A DNA stretch of 64,000 nucleotides from JADKCZ01 sp963786945 (GTDB lineage: Bacteria > Myxococcota > Myxococcia > Myxococcales > Anaeromyxobacteraceae). Positions within the stretch are counted from its first letter, which is position 1. Each line of letters starts with the position of its first letter. The translations under genes and the position numbers were made by a program. Shown here piece by piece: positions 7,883 to 17,706 of this stretch. A model generated the notes under the pieces. That model ran no database searches and was not told where the DNA came from. It saw only the letters and a list, made by a program, of their open reading frames with translations. The stretch spans positions 558,001-622,000 of the forward strand of contig CAWBAO010000005.1 in assembly GCA_963786945.1 (NCBI GenBank). Reading direction: 5' to 3'.

Positions 7883-9373
7883 GTGATCATCCGATGCGAG
7901 CGCTGCTCGACGCTCTACGAACTGGACGAAGCGCTGCTCGCCCCCGAGGGCTCCTCGGTCCAGTGCGCCCGGTGCCAGGCGGTCTTCACGGCGGTCCCGT
8001 CGAGGCCGGGGGCCGCCGCGGCCGGCCCGTCCACGCCGCCCCCGCCCGGCGAGGTGGCGCCGCCGGCCGCCCCCGCCCCGTCGGCGCGGCCTGGCGGCCC
8101 GGCGGCCCGCACCGCGCGCCCTGAACCCCACGTCTACCGCCGGCCCCAGCGCCCGCCCGTGGCCGCGCCGCCCCGCGGGCCTGGACGGGCCGGAGCGCCA
8201 GCGCGCGACGCCGTCTCGGCCATGGACGCCCGCCTGCGGAGCCTCGCCCGGTGGAAGCTGGCGGTGGTGCCGCTCGGCGTGCTCGTGCTCCTGCTGCTGG
8301 CCTGGGGAGCCTGGTCGGCCTGGCGGCGGGGCCCCGACCCCGAGACCCAGCGGCAGCGGGCCGAGGCCATGGCGCTGATCGCGCAGGACGACGCGGCCAG
8401 CCTGGCGCGAGCGGTCGAGCTGCTCGACGCCATCCAGCGGGGCGACCGTGCCTCCAGCGGCGCCGCCGGGGAGCGCGGCCTGGCGCGGGCGCTCCTCGCC
8501 GTCGCCCATGTCGAGGAGGTGGAGCCGCTCGGGGAGCGGCTGGCGGCGGCCTCGGCCGAGCGGGGGCGGCTGGAGCGGGAGCAGCCGCCCGGCTTCGAGG
8601 ATGCGCTGCGGGCGCTCGCCATGGAGGTCACGCGCATCGAGGTGGAGCTGGCGCCACGGCGCCAGAAGGCCGAGGCGCTCGAGGCGCAGGCCGCCGGGGA
8701 GCTGCAGGGCCTGGCCGGCTCGACCCGCTCCGCGCGCGATGCCGCCCGCGGCCAGGCGGTCCTGGCCGTGCTCGACGGCAACTTCGAGGAGGTGCAGCGG
8801 ACCACGGCGCTGCTGCGCAGCTCCGGGCCGGATCCCTGGGCCGACCTGGTCGAGCTCTGGGCGGACGTCCGGCGGGACGGTGCCGCGCGGGACCAGGCCA
8901 TCCCGAAGCTGCAGGCGCTGGTCGCGGCCCACCCGGAGCTGATCCGGGCCCGCTTCGTCCTGGCGCGGGCCCTGCTGTCGGCGGGCCGCCACGAGGAGGC
9001 CGTGTCGACGGTCTCCAGCCTGCTGGCCGCCAACCCACGCCACGAGCGGGCCCAGCGGCTGCGGACCCAGCTGGCCGCGCCGCCCCCCGCCCCCGCGGCG
9101 CCGCCCCCGCCCCGCCCCGTCCAGGTGGCGCGCCCGGCGCCTCCGGTGGCCCCGCCGCCGGCCGCCGCCTCCAACCTGGCCGTCCCGGCGCCGCCCGTCC
9201 CGGCCCAGGCCGCGACCAACCAGCCGGTGGCCCCGTCGCCGGCGCCGGCCGCGCCCGGCGTGGTGGAGCCCCCTCCCGTGCCACCTCCGTCGCCGCCGCC
9301 CGCGCCTGCGCCGAAGCCGCCCGAGCCAAGGCCGCCCGAGCCGAGCAACATCCCGGATCCGAGCCAGGGGTGA
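7883..9373 (+). CDS. MJ0042-type zinc-ribbon membrane protein with TPR-like tail
   Basis: GTG 7883 follows a GGAGG at 7871. The N-terminus holds Cys5-x2-Cys8 and Cys28-x2-Cys31, the MJ0042 zinc-finger pattern frequent at the start of myxobacterial proteins. A Pro/Ala-rich linker leads to a single membrane span near residues 125-145. Helical repeats follow, including LARALLSAGRHEEAVSTVSSLL, which looks like a TPR motif. The last 100 residues are Pro/Ala-rich. The layout is that of a signalling or scaffold protein with a cytoplasmic zinc ribbon and an outer helical domain. The function is unknown. Confidence 0.65.
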   Translation: MIIRCERCSTLYELDEALLAPEGSSVQCARCQAVFTAVPSRPGAAAAGPSTPPPPGEVAPPAAPAPSARPGGPAARTARPEPHVYRRPQRPPVAAPPRGPGRAGAPARDAVSAMDARLRSLARWKLAVVPLGVLVLLLLAWGAWSAWRRGPDPETQRQRAEAMALIAQDDAASLARAVELLDAIQRGDRASSGAAGERGLARALLAVAHVEEVEPLGERLAAASAERGRLEREQPPGFEDALRALAMEVTRIEVELAPRRQKAEALEAQAAGELQGLAGSTRSARDAARGQAVLAVLDGNFEEVQRTTALLRSSGPDPWADLVELWADVRRDGAARDQAIPKLQALVAAHPELIRARFVLARALLSAGRHEEAVSTVSSLLAANPRHERAQRLRTQLAAPPPAPAAPPPPRPVQVARPAPPVAPPPAAASNLAVPAPPVPAQAATNQPVAPSPAPAAPGVVEPPPVPPPSPPPAPAPKPPEPRPPEPSNIPDPSQG

Positions 9374-9392
9374 GCGCGGTCCGCGCCGGCGC

Positions 9393-10010
9393 TCACAGCA
9401 GCGTGGCGTAGGCGACCAGCAGCCGCCCGGCCGGGACGCGGCCGCCGCCGACCACCAGCACGTCGTTGAGGATCTGGCCGTCGTCGCCGCGGGCCTTCCA
9501 GGGCTGCCCGGCATTGACGCGCAGGCGGGCCACGCCGCGCCCGGTCCGGTGCAGCACGGTGACCGTGCCGCCGCTGCCCACCCGCTCGACCAGCCCGACG
9601 TGCTCGGCCCGGCCGCCGGGGGTGTCGGAGAGGAAGACCAGGTCCCCGGGCACCGGCCGGGAGCGGCGCAGCGACCCTTCGGACCTGGCCAGCGCGTGGA
9701 GCGACCTCACGTCGGTGGCACCGGGGGGAAGCTGCAGCCCCGCCTGGTGGTACGCGGCCCTGACCAGCGCGGCGCAGCCGTCGCCGTAGCTGACGCCGCC
9801 CACCACGATCTCCTTGCGTCCGGCCAGCGAGCGAGCCGTCTCCACGGCGCGCCGCGCGGCGGCCGGGTGGGCGGGACGGGCGGGCGCGGCCGGCTCGACG
9901 GCGGTTCGGGCCCCGGCCGGAGCGGGCGGCGCGGCCGGCCTCGGCGGCGCCGCGGCGCAGCCGGCGGCGAGGGCGGCGGTGAGCAGCAGGAGCGTCCGGG
10001 GAGCGGCCAT
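9393..10010 (-). CDS. CHAP/NlpC-P60-type peptidase lipoprotein
   Basis: A 205-residue protein from ATG 10010, with a lipoprotein signal (LAAGC, Cys18) and a Pro/Ala-rich linker. The catalytic-like cysteine is Cys79 in GDGCAALVRAAY, and a histidine follows in RAEHVGLVE near residue 137. PGDLVFLSD between them is typical of CHAP and NlpC/P60 amidases or peptidases that cut peptidoglycan stem peptides. It probably acts in the periplasm at the outer membrane. It is convergent with the gene to its left and divergent from argS. Confidence 0.65.
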   Translation of the reverse strand: MAAPRTLLLLTAALAAGCAAAPPRPAAPPAPAGARTAVEPAAPARPAHPAAARRAVETARSLAGRKEIVVGGVSYGDGCAALVRAAYHQAGLQLPPGATDVRSLHALARSEGSLRRSRPVPGDLVFLSDTPGGRAEHVGLVERVGSGGTVTVLHRTGRGVARLRVNAGQPWKARGDDGQILNDVLVVGGGRVPAGRLLVAYATLL

Positions 10011-10100
10011 CGCGGCGATGCTACCGGCAGGGCGGGACCGGTCCAAGTTTCCTCCACGCGCCCCGGCGCCCAGGTCTTGCAGCCCCGGGCGCCAGCCGGT

Positions 10101-11918
10101 ATGACCGGGCGCTTCATGGTCAGAGAACGCGTCACCGAGCTGGTCCGAGCCGCCCTGGCCCGCGGCGCCGCCGAGGGGAAGTGGCCGGAAGGGGAGGTCG
10201 CCTTCTCGGTCGACAGCCCGCGGGATCCGAAGCACGGCGACTTCGCCCTGAACGCCGCCATGGTGCTGGCCAAGCGGGCCGGACGTCCTCCCCGCGAGCT
10301 GGCGGTCACCGTGATCGAGGCGCTGCGCGCCGTGGACGGCCGCGGCGACCTCACCTCGCTCGAGGTGGCCGGGCCGGGCTTCATCAACCTGCGGCTCGAC
10401 CCGGACCTCTGGCTGCGGGCGCTGGAGGAGGCGGTGGCGGCCGGCGGCCGGTACGGCCGCACCGCGGTGGGGCAGGGGAAGAAGGTCATCGTCGAGTTCG
10501 TCTCGGCCAACCCCACCGGCCCCATGCACGTCGGCCACGGCCGCAACGCGGTCACCGGCGACGGCGTGCAGAGCCTGCTGCGCTGGGCCGGCTACGACGT
10601 GACCCGCGAGTACTACGTCAACGACTACGGCGCGCAGGTCCAGACCCTGGCCCGCTCGGTCCACCTCCGCTACCAGGAGGCGCTGGGCCGCACCGTGGAG
10701 TTCCCGGCCAAGGCCTACCCGGGCGAGTACGTGAAGGAGATCGCCGCGGCGCTGGCCGGCGAGTTCGGGGGCCGCTTCCTCGACGCCCCCGAGGCCGAGT
10801 GGCTGGACCTCTTCCGCGACCGGGCCGTGGCCCACGTGCTCGGCATGATCCGCGGCGACCTGGCCGCCATCCAGATCCAGTTCGACCAGTGGAGCTCGGA
10901 GAAGGCCCTCTACGAGTCGGGCGTGGTGGACCGGTTCATCAAGGACCTCGAGGCCCGTGACCTCGTCTACCTGGGCCAGCTGCCGCCGCCCAAGTCGAAG
11001 AAGGGGGCCCCGGCGCCTCCACCGCCGGCCGGCCCGGACGAGGAGGGGATCAGCCCCACCGACCAGCTCACCCTCTTCCGCTCCTCCAGCTTCGGCGACG
11101 AGGTGGACCGCCCGGTCAGGAAGGCCGACGGCACCCCCACCTACTTCTGCGCCGACATCGCCTACCACTGGGAGAAGCGCCAGCGGGCCGACCTGCTCAT
11201 CGACGTGCTCGGCGCCGACCACGGCGGCTACGTGCCGCGGCTCAAGGCGGCCATGGAGGCGCTCGGCCACGCGCGCGCCGACCTGCACGTGGTCCTCATC
11301 CAGATGGTCAACCTGACCCGCGGCGGCGAGGCCGTGAAGATGGGCAAGCGGGCCGGCAACGTGGTCTGGCTGCGCGACGTGGTGGAGGAGGTGGGCTGCG
11401 ACGCCACCCGCTACCTCTTCCTCACCCGCCGCTCCGACGCGCCGCTCGACTTCGACCTCGAGCTCGCCAAGCGGCAGACGCTCGACAACCCGGTCTTCTA
11501 CGTCCAGTACGGCCACGCCCGGCTCCACGCCATCTTCCGCAAGGCGGCCGAGAGCGGCGTGGCCCTGCCGGCCTTCGACCTCGTGGACGCCCGGCGGCTG
11601 ACGGCGCCCGGGGAGCTCGACCTGGTCCGGCGCATCGCCGCCTTCCCCGACCTGCTGGCCGGCGCGGCGCAGGCCTTCGAGCCGCACCGGGTGGTCTTCT
11701 ACCTGCAGGACACCATCGCCGCCTTCCACTCCTGGTACACGCAGGGGAAGCGGACCGGCGAGCGGGTGCTGGGGAGCGACCCGGCCACCACCCGGGCGCG
11801 GCTCTTCCTCTGCCGGGCGCTGGCGCAGGTGCTGGCCAACGGGCTCTCGGTGCTGGGGGTCTCGGCGCCGGAGCGCATGGACCTGCCGGAAACTGGCGAT
11901 ATCGGCGCCGAGGCCTAG
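10101..11918 (+). CDS. argS: Arginyl-tRNA synthetase
   Basis: Charges tRNA-Arg in the cytoplasm. The protein is about 605 residues from ATG 10101, with ATG 10116 a close alternative. The N-terminal arginyl-tRNA synthetase add-on domain is followed by the class I signature ANPTGPMHVGHGRNAV (HIGH equivalent HVGH), YYVNDYGAQ, and the second signature as VKMGKRAGN, where most relatives have KMSKR. The C-terminal anticodon-binding helices end around SVLGVSAPERMDL. A Lys/Pro-rich insert (PPPKSKKGAPAPPPP) sits mid-protein. Coding density and length fit a complete gene. Confidence 0.95.
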   Translation: MTGRFMVRERVTELVRAALARGAAEGKWPEGEVAFSVDSPRDPKHGDFALNAAMVLAKRAGRPPRELAVTVIEALRAVDGRGDLTSLEVAGPGFINLRLDPDLWLRALEEAVAAGGRYGRTAVGQGKKVIVEFVSANPTGPMHVGHGRNAVTGDGVQSLLRWAGYDVTREYYVNDYGAQVQTLARSVHLRYQEALGRTVEFPAKAYPGEYVKEIAAALAGEFGGRFLDAPEAEWLDLFRDRAVAHVLGMIRGDLAAIQIQFDQWSSEKALYESGVVDRFIKDLEARDLVYLGQLPPPKSKKGAPAPPPPAGPDEEGISPTDQLTLFRSSSFGDEVDRPVRKADGTPTYFCADIAYHWEKRQRADLLIDVLGADHGGYVPRLKAAMEALGHARADLHVVLIQMVNLTRGGEAVKMGKRAGNVVWLRDVVEEVGCDATRYLFLTRRSDAPLDFDLELAKRQTLDNPVFYVQYGHARLHAIFRKAAESGVALPAFDLVDARRLTAPGELDLVRRIAAFPDLLAGAAQAFEPHRVVFYLQDTIAAFHSWYTQGKRTGERVLGSDPATTRARLFLCRALAQVLANGLSVLGVSAPERMDLPETGDIGAEA

Positions 11919-11978
11919 ACTCGCCGCCATCGTCGGTGGGACGGGCCGGTCGGCCCGCGCCCGCCAGGCAGGCGGGCC

Positions 11979-12605
11979 ATGGACAACGAGAACGTCAAGT
12001 CGAAGGAGCGGATCGAGCTGTCGCTCGACGGCCGCCAGATCGCGTCGATCGTGGTCGGGGCGCTGGTGCTGCTGGGCGTGGTCTTCGTGCTCGGCCTCAA
12101 CCTGGGGCGGCAGCTGGCCACCCGGCAGCTCGAGGCCACGCGGGGCGATGCGCTGGCCGCGCTCGATCGGCCGCCGCCCGCTCCCGCGGCGCCCATCTCC
12201 GACGACGCGCTCACCTTCCACGACCGCCTCACCAAGGACCGCGCGCCGCCCGCCGAGGAGCCGCCGGCCAGGCCGGCCCCCGCGCCCGCCGCGCCGGCAC
12301 CGACCCCGGTCGCGGCCCCGGCCGCGGCCGCCGCCCCGGCGCCGCCCACCACCACCGCAGCCGCCACCGGCGCCTTCGCCGTCCAGCTGGTCTCCACGAC
12401 CAGCCGCGCCGAGGCCGACAAGCTGGCCGGCAAGCTGCAGGAGTTCGGCCCGCGGGTCGAGGCCGCCGAGGTGTCGGGCAAGGGGCGGGTCTACCGCGTG
12501 CGGGTCGGCTCGTTCGAGACCCGCGCCGAGGCCGAGAAGATGCTCAAGACCCTCGCACCCCGCACCGGAGGGAAGGGCATGGTCGTCCCCATCCGCGCCC
12601 GGTAG
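11979..12605 (+). CDS. SPOR-domain membrane protein
   Basis: A 208-residue protein with one membrane span near residues 22-42 (IASIVVGALVLLGVVFVLGL), a long Ala/Pro-rich periplasmic linker and a C-terminal SPOR domain from about residue 128 (FAVQLVSTTSRAEADKLAGKL, then YRVRVGSFETRAEAEKML). SPOR domains bind denuded glycan strands at division septa, so a role in cell division or envelope remodelling is likely. It follows argS by 60 bp and precedes the cupin by 11 bp. Confidence 0.8.
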   Translation: MDNENVKSKERIELSLDGRQIASIVVGALVLLGVVFVLGLNLGRQLATRQLEATRGDALAALDRPPPAPAAPISDDALTFHDRLTKDRAPPAEEPPARPAPAPAAPAPTPVAAPAAAAAPAPPTTTAAATGAFAVQLVSTTSRAEADKLAGKLQEFGPRVEAAEVSGKGRVYRVRVGSFETRAEAEKMLKTLAPRTGGKGMVVPIRAR

Positions 12606-12616
12606 AGTCCGCCGCC

Positions 12617-12970
12617 ATGAGCCTCTTCGAGCAGCCGAAGCGCGTCGACAAGCCGTGGGGCCACGAGCTCTGGTGGGCCCAGAGCGAGAAGTACGTGGGG
12701 AAGCTGCTGCACGTGAAGGCCGGCTTCCAGCTCTCGCTCCAGTACCACGTGGAGAAGGACGAGACCATCCACCTCGCCTCCGGCCAGATGGTGCTGGTGC
12801 TGGGGGAGGGCGACCGGCTGGTCGAGCACGCCATGAAGGTCGGCGAGAGCTACCGGGTCCGGCCCGGGACGGTCCACCGGATGCGCGCCGTCACCGACTG
12901 CGACGTCTGGGAGGTCTCCACGCCCGAGGTCGACGACGTGGTCCGCGTGCAGGACGACTACGGGCGCTGA
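12617..12970 (+). CDS. Cupin, mannose-6-phosphate isomerase type II-like
   Basis: A 117-residue single-domain cupin. PWGHELWW, QLSLQYHVEKDETIHLASG and RVRPGTVHRM give the conserved His/Glu metal ligands of the beta-barrel, and the PWG start is characteristic of the isomerase domain of ManC-type proteins. No pyrophosphorylase domain is attached, so it could be a stand-alone sugar-phosphate isomerase or an epimerase-like enzyme. The substrate is not shown by sequence. Confidence 0.75.
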   Translation: MSLFEQPKRVDKPWGHELWWAQSEKYVGKLLHVKAGFQLSLQYHVEKDETIHLASGQMVLVLGEGDRLVEHAMKVGESYRVRPGTVHRMRAVTDCDVWEVSTPEVDDVVRVQDDYGR

Positions 12971-12982
12971 TCCGCCGGGCCG

Positions 12983-13258
12983 CTACCGGCCGGCCAGCAG
13001 CAGGCCGAGCGCCGCCACCAGGGCCACCGCCGCCGCCAGCACCGTGAGCACCCAGCGCCCCCCGGTGCGCCGGTGGCGGGAGCCCGCCAGCGCCGGCATG
13101 GCGCCGGCCCGGATCCAGCGCTCGTCCTGCTCCTGGCGCACCAGGTCGTCGTCGCCGAGGAACCCCTGGTCGTAGAGCGCGTGGAGGTCGTCGAGCGACG
13201 GCACCGTCAGCTCGCGCCCCTCGCGGTCGCGGACCAGGTAGCGCCGGGTGCTCCTCAC
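12983..13258 (-). CDS. Small single-span membrane protein
   Basis: A 91-residue protein starting at GTG 13258, whose GTGA overlaps the stop of the upstream dehydrogenase, so translation is probably coupled. The first 55 residues (YLVRDREGRELTVPSLDD, then DERWIRAG) resemble the small GYF-like or processing-signal domain seen in other proteins of this window. A C-terminal span WVLTVLAAAVALVAALGLLL would leave the domain in the cytoplasm. No named function. Confidence 0.6.
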   Translation of the reverse strand: MRSTRRYLVRDREGRELTVPSLDDLHALYDQGFLGDDDLVRQEQDERWIRAGAMPALAGSRHRRTGGRWVLTVLAAAVALVAALGLLLAGR

Positions 13259-14848
13259 GCCGGCCCCAGCTCGGCCCCGATGGCCTCGGCCACCTTGAGG
13301 CCGTCCACCGCCGACGAGACGATGCCCCCGGCGTAGCCGGCCCCCTCACCGCAGGGATAGACCCCCCGCAGCGCAGGGGACTGGAGGTCGGCGCCGCGCA
13401 CCAGCCGGCAGGGGGCGCTGGTCCGCGTCTCCACGCCGATCAGCACCGCCTCGTCGGTGACGAAGCCGCGCATGCGGCGGTCGAAGGCCCGCAGCCCGGC
13501 CCGCAGGGCCGCCTTCACCTGGGGCGGGTAGAGCGGCTCCAGGTCGGCGTGGGTGAGGCCGGGTCGGTAGCTGGAGCGCCCCGGGGCCGCGCCCGGGCGG
13601 CCGGACAGCCAGGCGGCCAGCCGCTGCGCCGGCGCCTTGTAGCCGCCACCGCCCAGCGCGTAGGCGGCCCGCTCCCACTTGCGCTGCCACGCCAGGCCGG
13701 CCAGGGGCCCGGTGAAGCCCTCGGCCTCGAAGTCGCCGGGCGAGACCGCCACCACCAGGCCGGCGTTGGCCAGCGGCGAGGAGCGATGCGAGTTGGACAT
13801 CCCGTTGGTGCACAGCATCTCCGGCTCGGTGGGGGTCGGCACCACCACGCCGCCCGGGCACATGCAGAAGGAGAAGACGCCGCGCGGGGCGCCGCCGAGG
13901 CGAGGGTTGTCCGCCAGCTTGTAGTCGGCGGGCGGCAGCCCGGGGTGACGCCTGGCGCCGCCGTACTGGATCGAGTCGATCAGCGGCTGGGGGTGCTCGG
14001 CGCGGAAGCCGACCGCGAACGGCTTGGCCTCGATGGGCCAGCCGCGGGCCGCGAAGAGCTCGAAGAGCTCGCGCGCCGAGTTGCCGGGGGCGAGCACCAG
14101 CCGGTCCGAGTCGAGGGTCCGGCCGTCGGCGAGGCGCAACCCCGCGAAGCGCCCCTGCGCGCAGCTCGAGGTCGACGGCGCGCGCCTCCCAGAGGAACTG
14201 GCAGCCGCCGCGGGTCAGCTCCTCCACCATCGCCGAGATGGCGGAGGGGAGGACGTCGGAGCCGACGTGCGGCTTCCCCTCGGCGAGGATCCGGGACACC
14301 CCGCCGAAGCGGGCGAAGAGCTCCACCACGGTGCGGACCGCGGGGTGGTGGATCCCGGTGCCGAGCTTCCCGTCGGTGTAGGCGCCGGCGCCCCCCTCGC
14401 CGAAGTTCATGTTCGACTCGCGGTCGAGCGTGCCGTCCCGCATCAGGGCGGCCACGTCGCGGCGGCGCGGGCCGACGGTCCGGCCCCGGTCGACCACCAG
14501 CGAGGGGACGCCGCGCTCCAGCAGGCCCCAGGCGCAGAAGAGGCCGGCCGGGCCGGCACCCAGGATGACGGGACGCGCCGCGGGGGAGCGGACCCGGGCC
14601 GGCGGCGGCGCCGCCGCGGGGGCGGGGACCACGTCGGGCGGGGGCGAGGCGAGGGGGCCGTCGAGGGAGACCTCCAGGCTCACCAGCCAGCGTGCGTGTC
14701 CCTTCTTGCGCGCGTCGAGCGAGCGGCGCAGCACCACCACGTCGCGCAGCGACGCCGGGGCCAGCGAGAGCCGCTCGGCGGCCCGGCGCAGGAGCGCGTC
14801 GTCGTCCTCGTCGAGCCAGTGCGGGAGGTTCTGGATCCGGTAACGCAT
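13255..14848 (-). CDS. FAD-dependent dehydrogenase, COG2509-like (frameshifted)
   Basis: ATG 14848 opens a protein of about 530 residues if one extra base in a C4 run near 14152-14155 is removed. The N-terminal part has a small leading domain, then the dinucleotide motif GAGPAGLFCAWGLLERG and FGEGGAGAYTDGKL, characteristic of the uncharacterised FAD-dependent dehydrogenases of COG2509. After the break the frame continues with LADGRTLDSDRLVLAPGNSA and ends in PCGEGAGYAGGIVSSAVDG, the second flavin-binding motif. Activity is unknown. It is coupled to a small membrane protein downstream. Confidence 0.8.
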
Positions 14849-15088
14849 GCTTCCTTCGGGAGGCTGCGGGCTGTCGAGGAGGCGCAAAGCCCGTTACGCA
14901 CCATGGACAGGGCACAGCGGGCTCATCGCGTATCGACCTACGCAGTCGCCAGCCTAGCGGGTGGGCGCCTCGAAAGACAACCTAGCGATATCAGGCCAGA
15001 ACACGCTGACCCCTCCGGGTTGGTCCGCAGCTTGCTTTGGCATCCCGCATCGAACCCACGCGGCAGCTCGCATCGACGGGAGACCCTC

Positions 15089-15301
15089 ATGGTACCAGCC
15101 AAGCTCGACGTCAAGGGAACCCAGATCCTCGCCAAGACGCTCTTCAAGGAGCTCCGCGGCAGCGGCTACACGCCGAACCAGATCCTGGGGCTCTCGACGG
15201 AGCTGATCGACCTGGTCACCAAGGACCTCAAGTCGAACCAGGCCCCGCACCTCGCGGCCGTCGACGGGACGCCCGAGGCGGGGTGGCGCGCGGCCCTCTA
15301 G
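15089..15301 (+). CDS. Small conserved-looking protein of unknown function
   Basis: A 70-residue protein from ATG 15089. It begins MVPAKLDVKGTQILAKTLFK and has a helical middle (GYTPNQILGLSTELIDLVTKDL) before a disordered end. I recognise no family. It is followed 47 bp later by a strong intrinsic terminator and looks like a stand-alone gene. The 240 bp before it (14849-15088) contains no other gene that I can see. Confidence 0.55.
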   Translation: MVPAKLDVKGTQILAKTLFKELRGSGYTPNQILGLSTELIDLVTKDLKSNQAPHLAAVDGTPEAGWRAAL

Positions 15302-15347
15302 GCCGTCCCGGATCGCCCCGAGCAGGTCGCAGGCAGCACCGAGCAGC

Positions 15348-15382
15348 GGACGGCGCCCACCCGAGGCGCCGTCCTCTTTTTT
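15348..15382 (+). terminator. Intrinsic terminator
   Basis: A perfect 10-bp stem GGACGGCGCC/GGCGCCGTCC with a 7-base loop is followed by TCTTTTTT. It closes the small gene at 15089-15301 and insulates the gap promoter 28 bp downstream. Confidence 0.9.
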
Positions 15383-15409
15383 GGGGCCCCGGAAGCGCCG
15401 GAGTCGTCG

Positions 15410-15438
15410 TTGACACCCCCGGGCGCTGCAAGTAGCTT
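15410..15438 (+). promoter_or_regulatory. Sigma-70-type promoter of gap operon
   Basis: TTGACA at 15410-15415 and TAGCTT at 15433-15438 are separated by 17 bp, 42 bp before the gap start. The same TTGACA box with a TAG- or TAA-type -10 recurs before dnaK and before the tRNA-tuf operon in this window. Confidence 0.75.
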
Positions 15439-15480
15439 GGCCCCCCAATTCTTGACCCTTGCGGGGGGAGGACAGCAACC

Positions 15481-16488
15481 ATGGCGCGCATTGCTATCAA
15501 TGGTTTCGGTCGGATCGGTCGCTGCGTCCTGCGGGCCGCCATCGAGCGCGGCGAGAAGGACCTGGAGTTCGTCTCCATCAACGACCTCACCGACACCAGG
15601 ACGCTCGCGCACCTGCTCAAGTACGACTCGGTCCACGGCGTGCTCGACGCCGAGGTGAAGGCCACCGCCACCGGCATCGTCGTGAACGGCAAGGAGATCC
15701 AGGTCACGGCCATCAAGAACCCGGCCGAGCTGCCCCACGCGGCCAACAAGATCGACCTGGCCCTCGAGTGCACCGGCCTCTTCACGGCGCGCGAGAAGGC
15801 CGAGACCCACCTGGCGGCCGGGGCGCCGCGCGTGCTCATCTCCGCGCCGGCCACCAACCCGGACATCACCATCGCCTTCGGCATCAACCACGCCGCCTAC
15901 GACAAGGCCAGGCACAAGATCATCTCCAACGCCTCCTGCACCACCAACTGCCTCGTGCCGGTGGCCAAGGTGCTGCTGGAGAGCTTCGGCATCAAGCGTG
16001 GCCTGATGACCACCATCCACAGCTACACCAACGACCAGAACCTGCTCGACCTGCCGCACAAGGACCTGCGCCGGGCCCGCGCCGCCGCGCTCTCCATGAT
16101 CCCGTCCACCACCGGCGCCGCCAAGGCGGTGGCCGAGGTCATCCCGTCGCTCAAGGGGAAGCTGCACGGCACCTCCATCCGCGTCCCCACCCCCAACGTC
16201 TCGCTGGTCGACCTGACGGTGGAGCTGGAGAAGGACGCCAGCAAGGACGAGATCAACGCGGCGTTCAAGGCGGCGGCGGCCGGGCCGCTCGAGGGCGTCC
16301 TGCAGTACTCCGAGGACCCGACCGTCTCCATCGACTACAACGGCAACCCCCACAGCTCGATCTTCGACGCCACCAACACCTTCGTGCTCGGCGACAAGGG
16401 CAACTTCGCCAAGGTGTTCGCCTGGTACGACAACGAGTGGGGCTTCTCCAACCGCATGGTCGACATGGCCAGGCACCTGACCCGCTAG
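15481..16488 (+). CDS. gap: Glyceraldehyde-3-phosphate dehydrogenase, type I
   Basis: Oxidises glyceraldehyde-3-phosphate to 1,3-bisphosphoglycerate with NAD in glycolysis. The 335-residue protein starts IAINGFGRIGR (Rossmann NAD site), has the catalytic ASCTTNCL, the conserved HSYTNDQ and STTGAAKAV phosphate-binding segments, and ends WYDNEWGFSNRMVDMA. It is first in the gap-pgk-tpiA-secG operon, behind a clear promoter and a GGGGGGAGGA ribosome-binding stretch. Confidence 0.97.
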   Translation: MARIAINGFGRIGRCVLRAAIERGEKDLEFVSINDLTDTRTLAHLLKYDSVHGVLDAEVKATATGIVVNGKEIQVTAIKNPAELPHAANKIDLALECTGLFTAREKAETHLAAGAPRVLISAPATNPDITIAFGINHAAYDKARHKIISNASCTTNCLVPVAKVLLESFGIKRGLMTTIHSYTNDQNLLDLPHKDLRRARAAALSMIPSTTGAAKAVAEVIPSLKGKLHGTSIRVPTPNVSLVDLTVELEKDASKDEINAAFKAAAAGPLEGVLQYSEDPTVSIDYNGNPHSSIFDATNTFVLGDKGNFAKVFAWYDNEWGFSNRMVDMARHLTR

Positions 16489-16511
16489 GCGGCGCAGGGG
16501 GGAGGGAGGCC

Positions 16512-17704
16512 ATGACGCTCAAGACCATCGACGCGCTGCAGCTGGCCGGGAAGCGGGTCTTCATCCGCGTCGACTTCAACGTCCCGCTCGACGAGCAGGG
16601 CAAGGTCACCGACGACGCGCGCATCCGCGCGGCGCTGCCGACCATCACAGCTACGCCATGGCCCAGAAGGCCAGGGTGATCCTGGCCTCCCACCTCGGGC
16701 GCCCCAAGGGCAAGCCCGAGGACAAGGTGAAGTTCACGCTGGAGCCGGCCGCCGTCCGCCTGAGCGAGCTGCTCGGGCAGGACGTCATCCTCGCCGACGA
16801 CTGCATCGGCGACGGCGTCACCAAGCTGGCGCGCGAGCTGCGCGAGGGGCAGGTGCTGCTGCTGGAGAACCTGCGCTTCCACCCCGAGGAGGAGGCCAAC
16901 GAGGAGGGCTTCTGCAAGGAGCTGGCGGCCCTCTGCGACGTCTGGGTGAACGACGCCTTCGGGACCGCCCACCGGGCCCACGCCTCCACCGCCGGCATGG
17001 CCCGCTTCGTCAAGGAGAAGGCGGCCGGCTTCCTCATCAAGAAGGAGGTCGAGTACCTCGGCAAGGCGCTCGGCTCCCCGGCCCGCCCGTTCGTGGCGCT
17101 GGTGGGCGGGGCCAAGGTCTCCGACAAGATCAAGGTGCTGGAGAACCTGCTGGCCAAGGCCGACTGCGTCTGCATCGGCGGGGCCATGGCCTACACCTTC
17201 CTGGCGGCGCAGGAGGTCCCCGTCGGCAAGAGCCTGGTGGAGAAGGACAAGCTCGAGCTGGCCCGGCAGATCCTCGACAAGGCGAAGCAGCGCAAGGTGG
17301 ACCTGCTGCTGCCGGTCGACCACGTCTGCGGCGACGCGCCCAAGGAGACCGCCCGGCGGGTGGTGGTGGCGGACCGTGCCATCCCGGCCGACCTGATGGG
17401 GCTCGACATCGGCCCGAAGACGCTGGACGCCTACCGGCAGCGGATCCTGGCCGCCGGCACCGTCTTCTGGAACGGCCCCATGGGGCTCTTCGAGCAGAAG
17501 CCGTGGGCCGAGGGCACCTTCGGCGTGGCCCAGGCCATGGCGCAGGCCAAGGGCATCACCGTGGTCGGCGGCGGCGACAGCGCGGCGGCCGTGGAGGAGG
17601 CCGGGCTGGTCGCCCAGATGAAGCACGTCTCGACCGGCGGCGGCGCCAGCCTCGAGTTCATCGAGGGGCGCGAGCTCCCGGGCGTGAAGGCCTGCGAGGA
17701 CTGA
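16512..17704 (+). CDS. pgk: Phosphoglycerate kinase (one-base deletion near 16646)
   Basis: Makes ATP from 1,3-bisphosphoglycerate. ATG 16512 follows GGAGGGAGG and lies 23 bp after gap. The N-terminus VFIRVDFNVPLDEQG runs to LPTI, where a missing C near 16646 breaks the frame; restoring it gives HSYAMAQKARVILASHLGRP and a 397-residue enzyme. The rest is intact, including EEANEEGFCKEL, VGGAKVSDKIKVLENLL, the nucleotide-site VGGGDSAAAVEEAG and STGGGASLEFIEG. As a normally essential single-copy gene inside an otherwise perfect operon, this is far more likely a sequence error than a pseudogene. Confidence 0.93.
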
Positions 17705-17706
17705 CC